The notes beneath the pieces are model-generated. The model had not been told where the DNA came from, made no database searches, and worked only from the letters and a program-made list of their open reading frames with translations. Position numbers and translations under genes: made by a program. From Clostridiales bacterium (GTDB lineage: Bacteria > Bacillota > Clostridia > Lachnospirales > WQUN01), in assembly GCA_031273705.1 (NCBI GenBank), contig JAISRJ010000298.1, forward strand, positions 1 to 6,103: DNA of 6,103 bases, in the 5' to 3' direction. Of the stretch, positions 5,960 through 6,103 are shown piece after piece; positions within the stretch are counted from its first letter, which is position 1, and each line of letters starts with the position of its first letter.

Positions 5960-5996
5960 CCCCTCGGCAATAAATTATCATACTCCATTTATTGCC
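5960..5996 (-). promoter_or_regulatory. Hairpin plus ribosome-binding site at the integrase start
   Basis: On the minus strand GGCAATAAAT (5987-5996) pairs perfectly with ATTTATTGCC (5966-5975) around an 11-nt loop. The stem contains the first two bases of ATG 5988. GAGGGG (5960-5965) follows the stem directly and is 7 nt from TTG 5952. The hairpin could hide the ATG start, control access to the TTG ribosome-binding site, or act in DNA as an operator. Confidence 0.6.
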
Positions 5997-6031
5997 AATA
6001 TAGGGATTATTTAGTCTGCATGCTTGCAAAA

Positions 6032-6058
6032 CTATTTGGAGAATCCTTGCTTTTGCAT
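6032..6058 (-). CDS. Possible 8-codon leader peptide upstream of the integrase
   Basis: ATG at 6056-6058 follows GAGGTGG (6066-6072) with 7-nt spacing, the strongest ribosome-binding site in this part of the window. The frame encodes only MQKQGFSK before TAG at 6032-6034. The stop falls 79 nt before TTG 5952 and 35 nt before the start-site hairpin. It could be a regulatory leader ORF, or the start of a small gene now broken by a frameshift. No family is recognised. Confidence 0.3.
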   Translation of the reverse strand: MQKQGFSK

Positions 6059-6103
6059 TAATCAACCACCTCGATTATAGTTATGTCAGTTATATTAACG
6101 CGG

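Larger units (their letters stand above)
4830..6103. mobile_element. Putative tRNA-Arg-integrated element, one end only
   Basis: The tRNA 3' half, direct repeats resembling integrase arm sites and a tyrosine recombinase reading toward them are arranged as at the end of a genomic island, ICE or prophage. Since the fragment's 3' flank with the terminator lies on the left, the chromosome should be to the left and the element to the right, past the window edge. No cargo gene other than the recombinase is visible, so the element type cannot be named. Confidence 0.55.

Noticed and set aside
6074..6079. TATAAT on the minus strand as the integrase promoter
   Set aside because: No -35 box lies 16-18 nt upstream, and a start about 7 nt downstream would leave out most of the ribosome-binding site of the leader ORF.
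1..6103. CRISPR array or complete insertion sequence
   Set aside because: No regularly spaced 25-40 nt repeats, no transposase of the IS type and no terminal inverted repeats were found in the window.

Overview
The window looks like chromosomal DNA of an anaerobic, low-to-moderate GC member of the Bacillota, most likely class Clostridia. This rests on a CspA/B/C-type subtilase of the kind common in Clostridia, purine-rich Shine-Dalgarno sites 6-7 nt from their starts, TTG start codons, and a 12-helix ABC exporter type typical of Firmicutes. Genus cannot be told from the sequence.

Region 1 (1-2283, + strand) holds the 3' part of a thioredoxin-fold protein gene that has lost the CxxC active site. 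It is followed 74 bp later by a complete 573-codon S8 subtilase with an intact Asp/His/Ser triad and a jelly-roll insert. A strong GNRA-loop hairpin at 2256-2283 ends this unit and also serves the convergent exporter operon.

Region 2 (2284-4790, - strand) is a two-gene ABC exporter operon: ATPase 3967-4680, then permease 2372-3970, joined by an ATGA overlap. A short coding-like tail upstream of the ATPase may be the remnant of a lost first gene of the operon.

Region 3 (4681-5043) is 363 bp without a convincing intact gene, but dense in signals. From left to right: the possible remnant, an intrinsic terminator (4791-4825), the 3' half of a tRNA-Arg(ACG) gene on the minus strand (4830-4876) with no matching 5' half, a good sigma-A promoter reading leftward into it (4911-4939), a palindrome over its -35 box, and three CAGTCA direct repeats.

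Region 4 (5044-6103, - strand) is a XerC/D-like tyrosine recombinase with all six catalytic residues, preceded by an unusual leader: an 8-codon ORF with a strong ribosome-binding site, then a 10-bp hairpin abutting the site that best explains a TTG start.

Regions 3 and 4 together read as the end of an element integrated at the 3' end of a tRNA-Arg gene, with the integrase just inside. The element would extend to the right beyond the window and the intact tRNA-Arg should lie at its far end. The most unusual possibility is that the promoter, tRNA half and terminator form a transcription unit for a roughly 110-nt chimeric tRNA-like small RNA.
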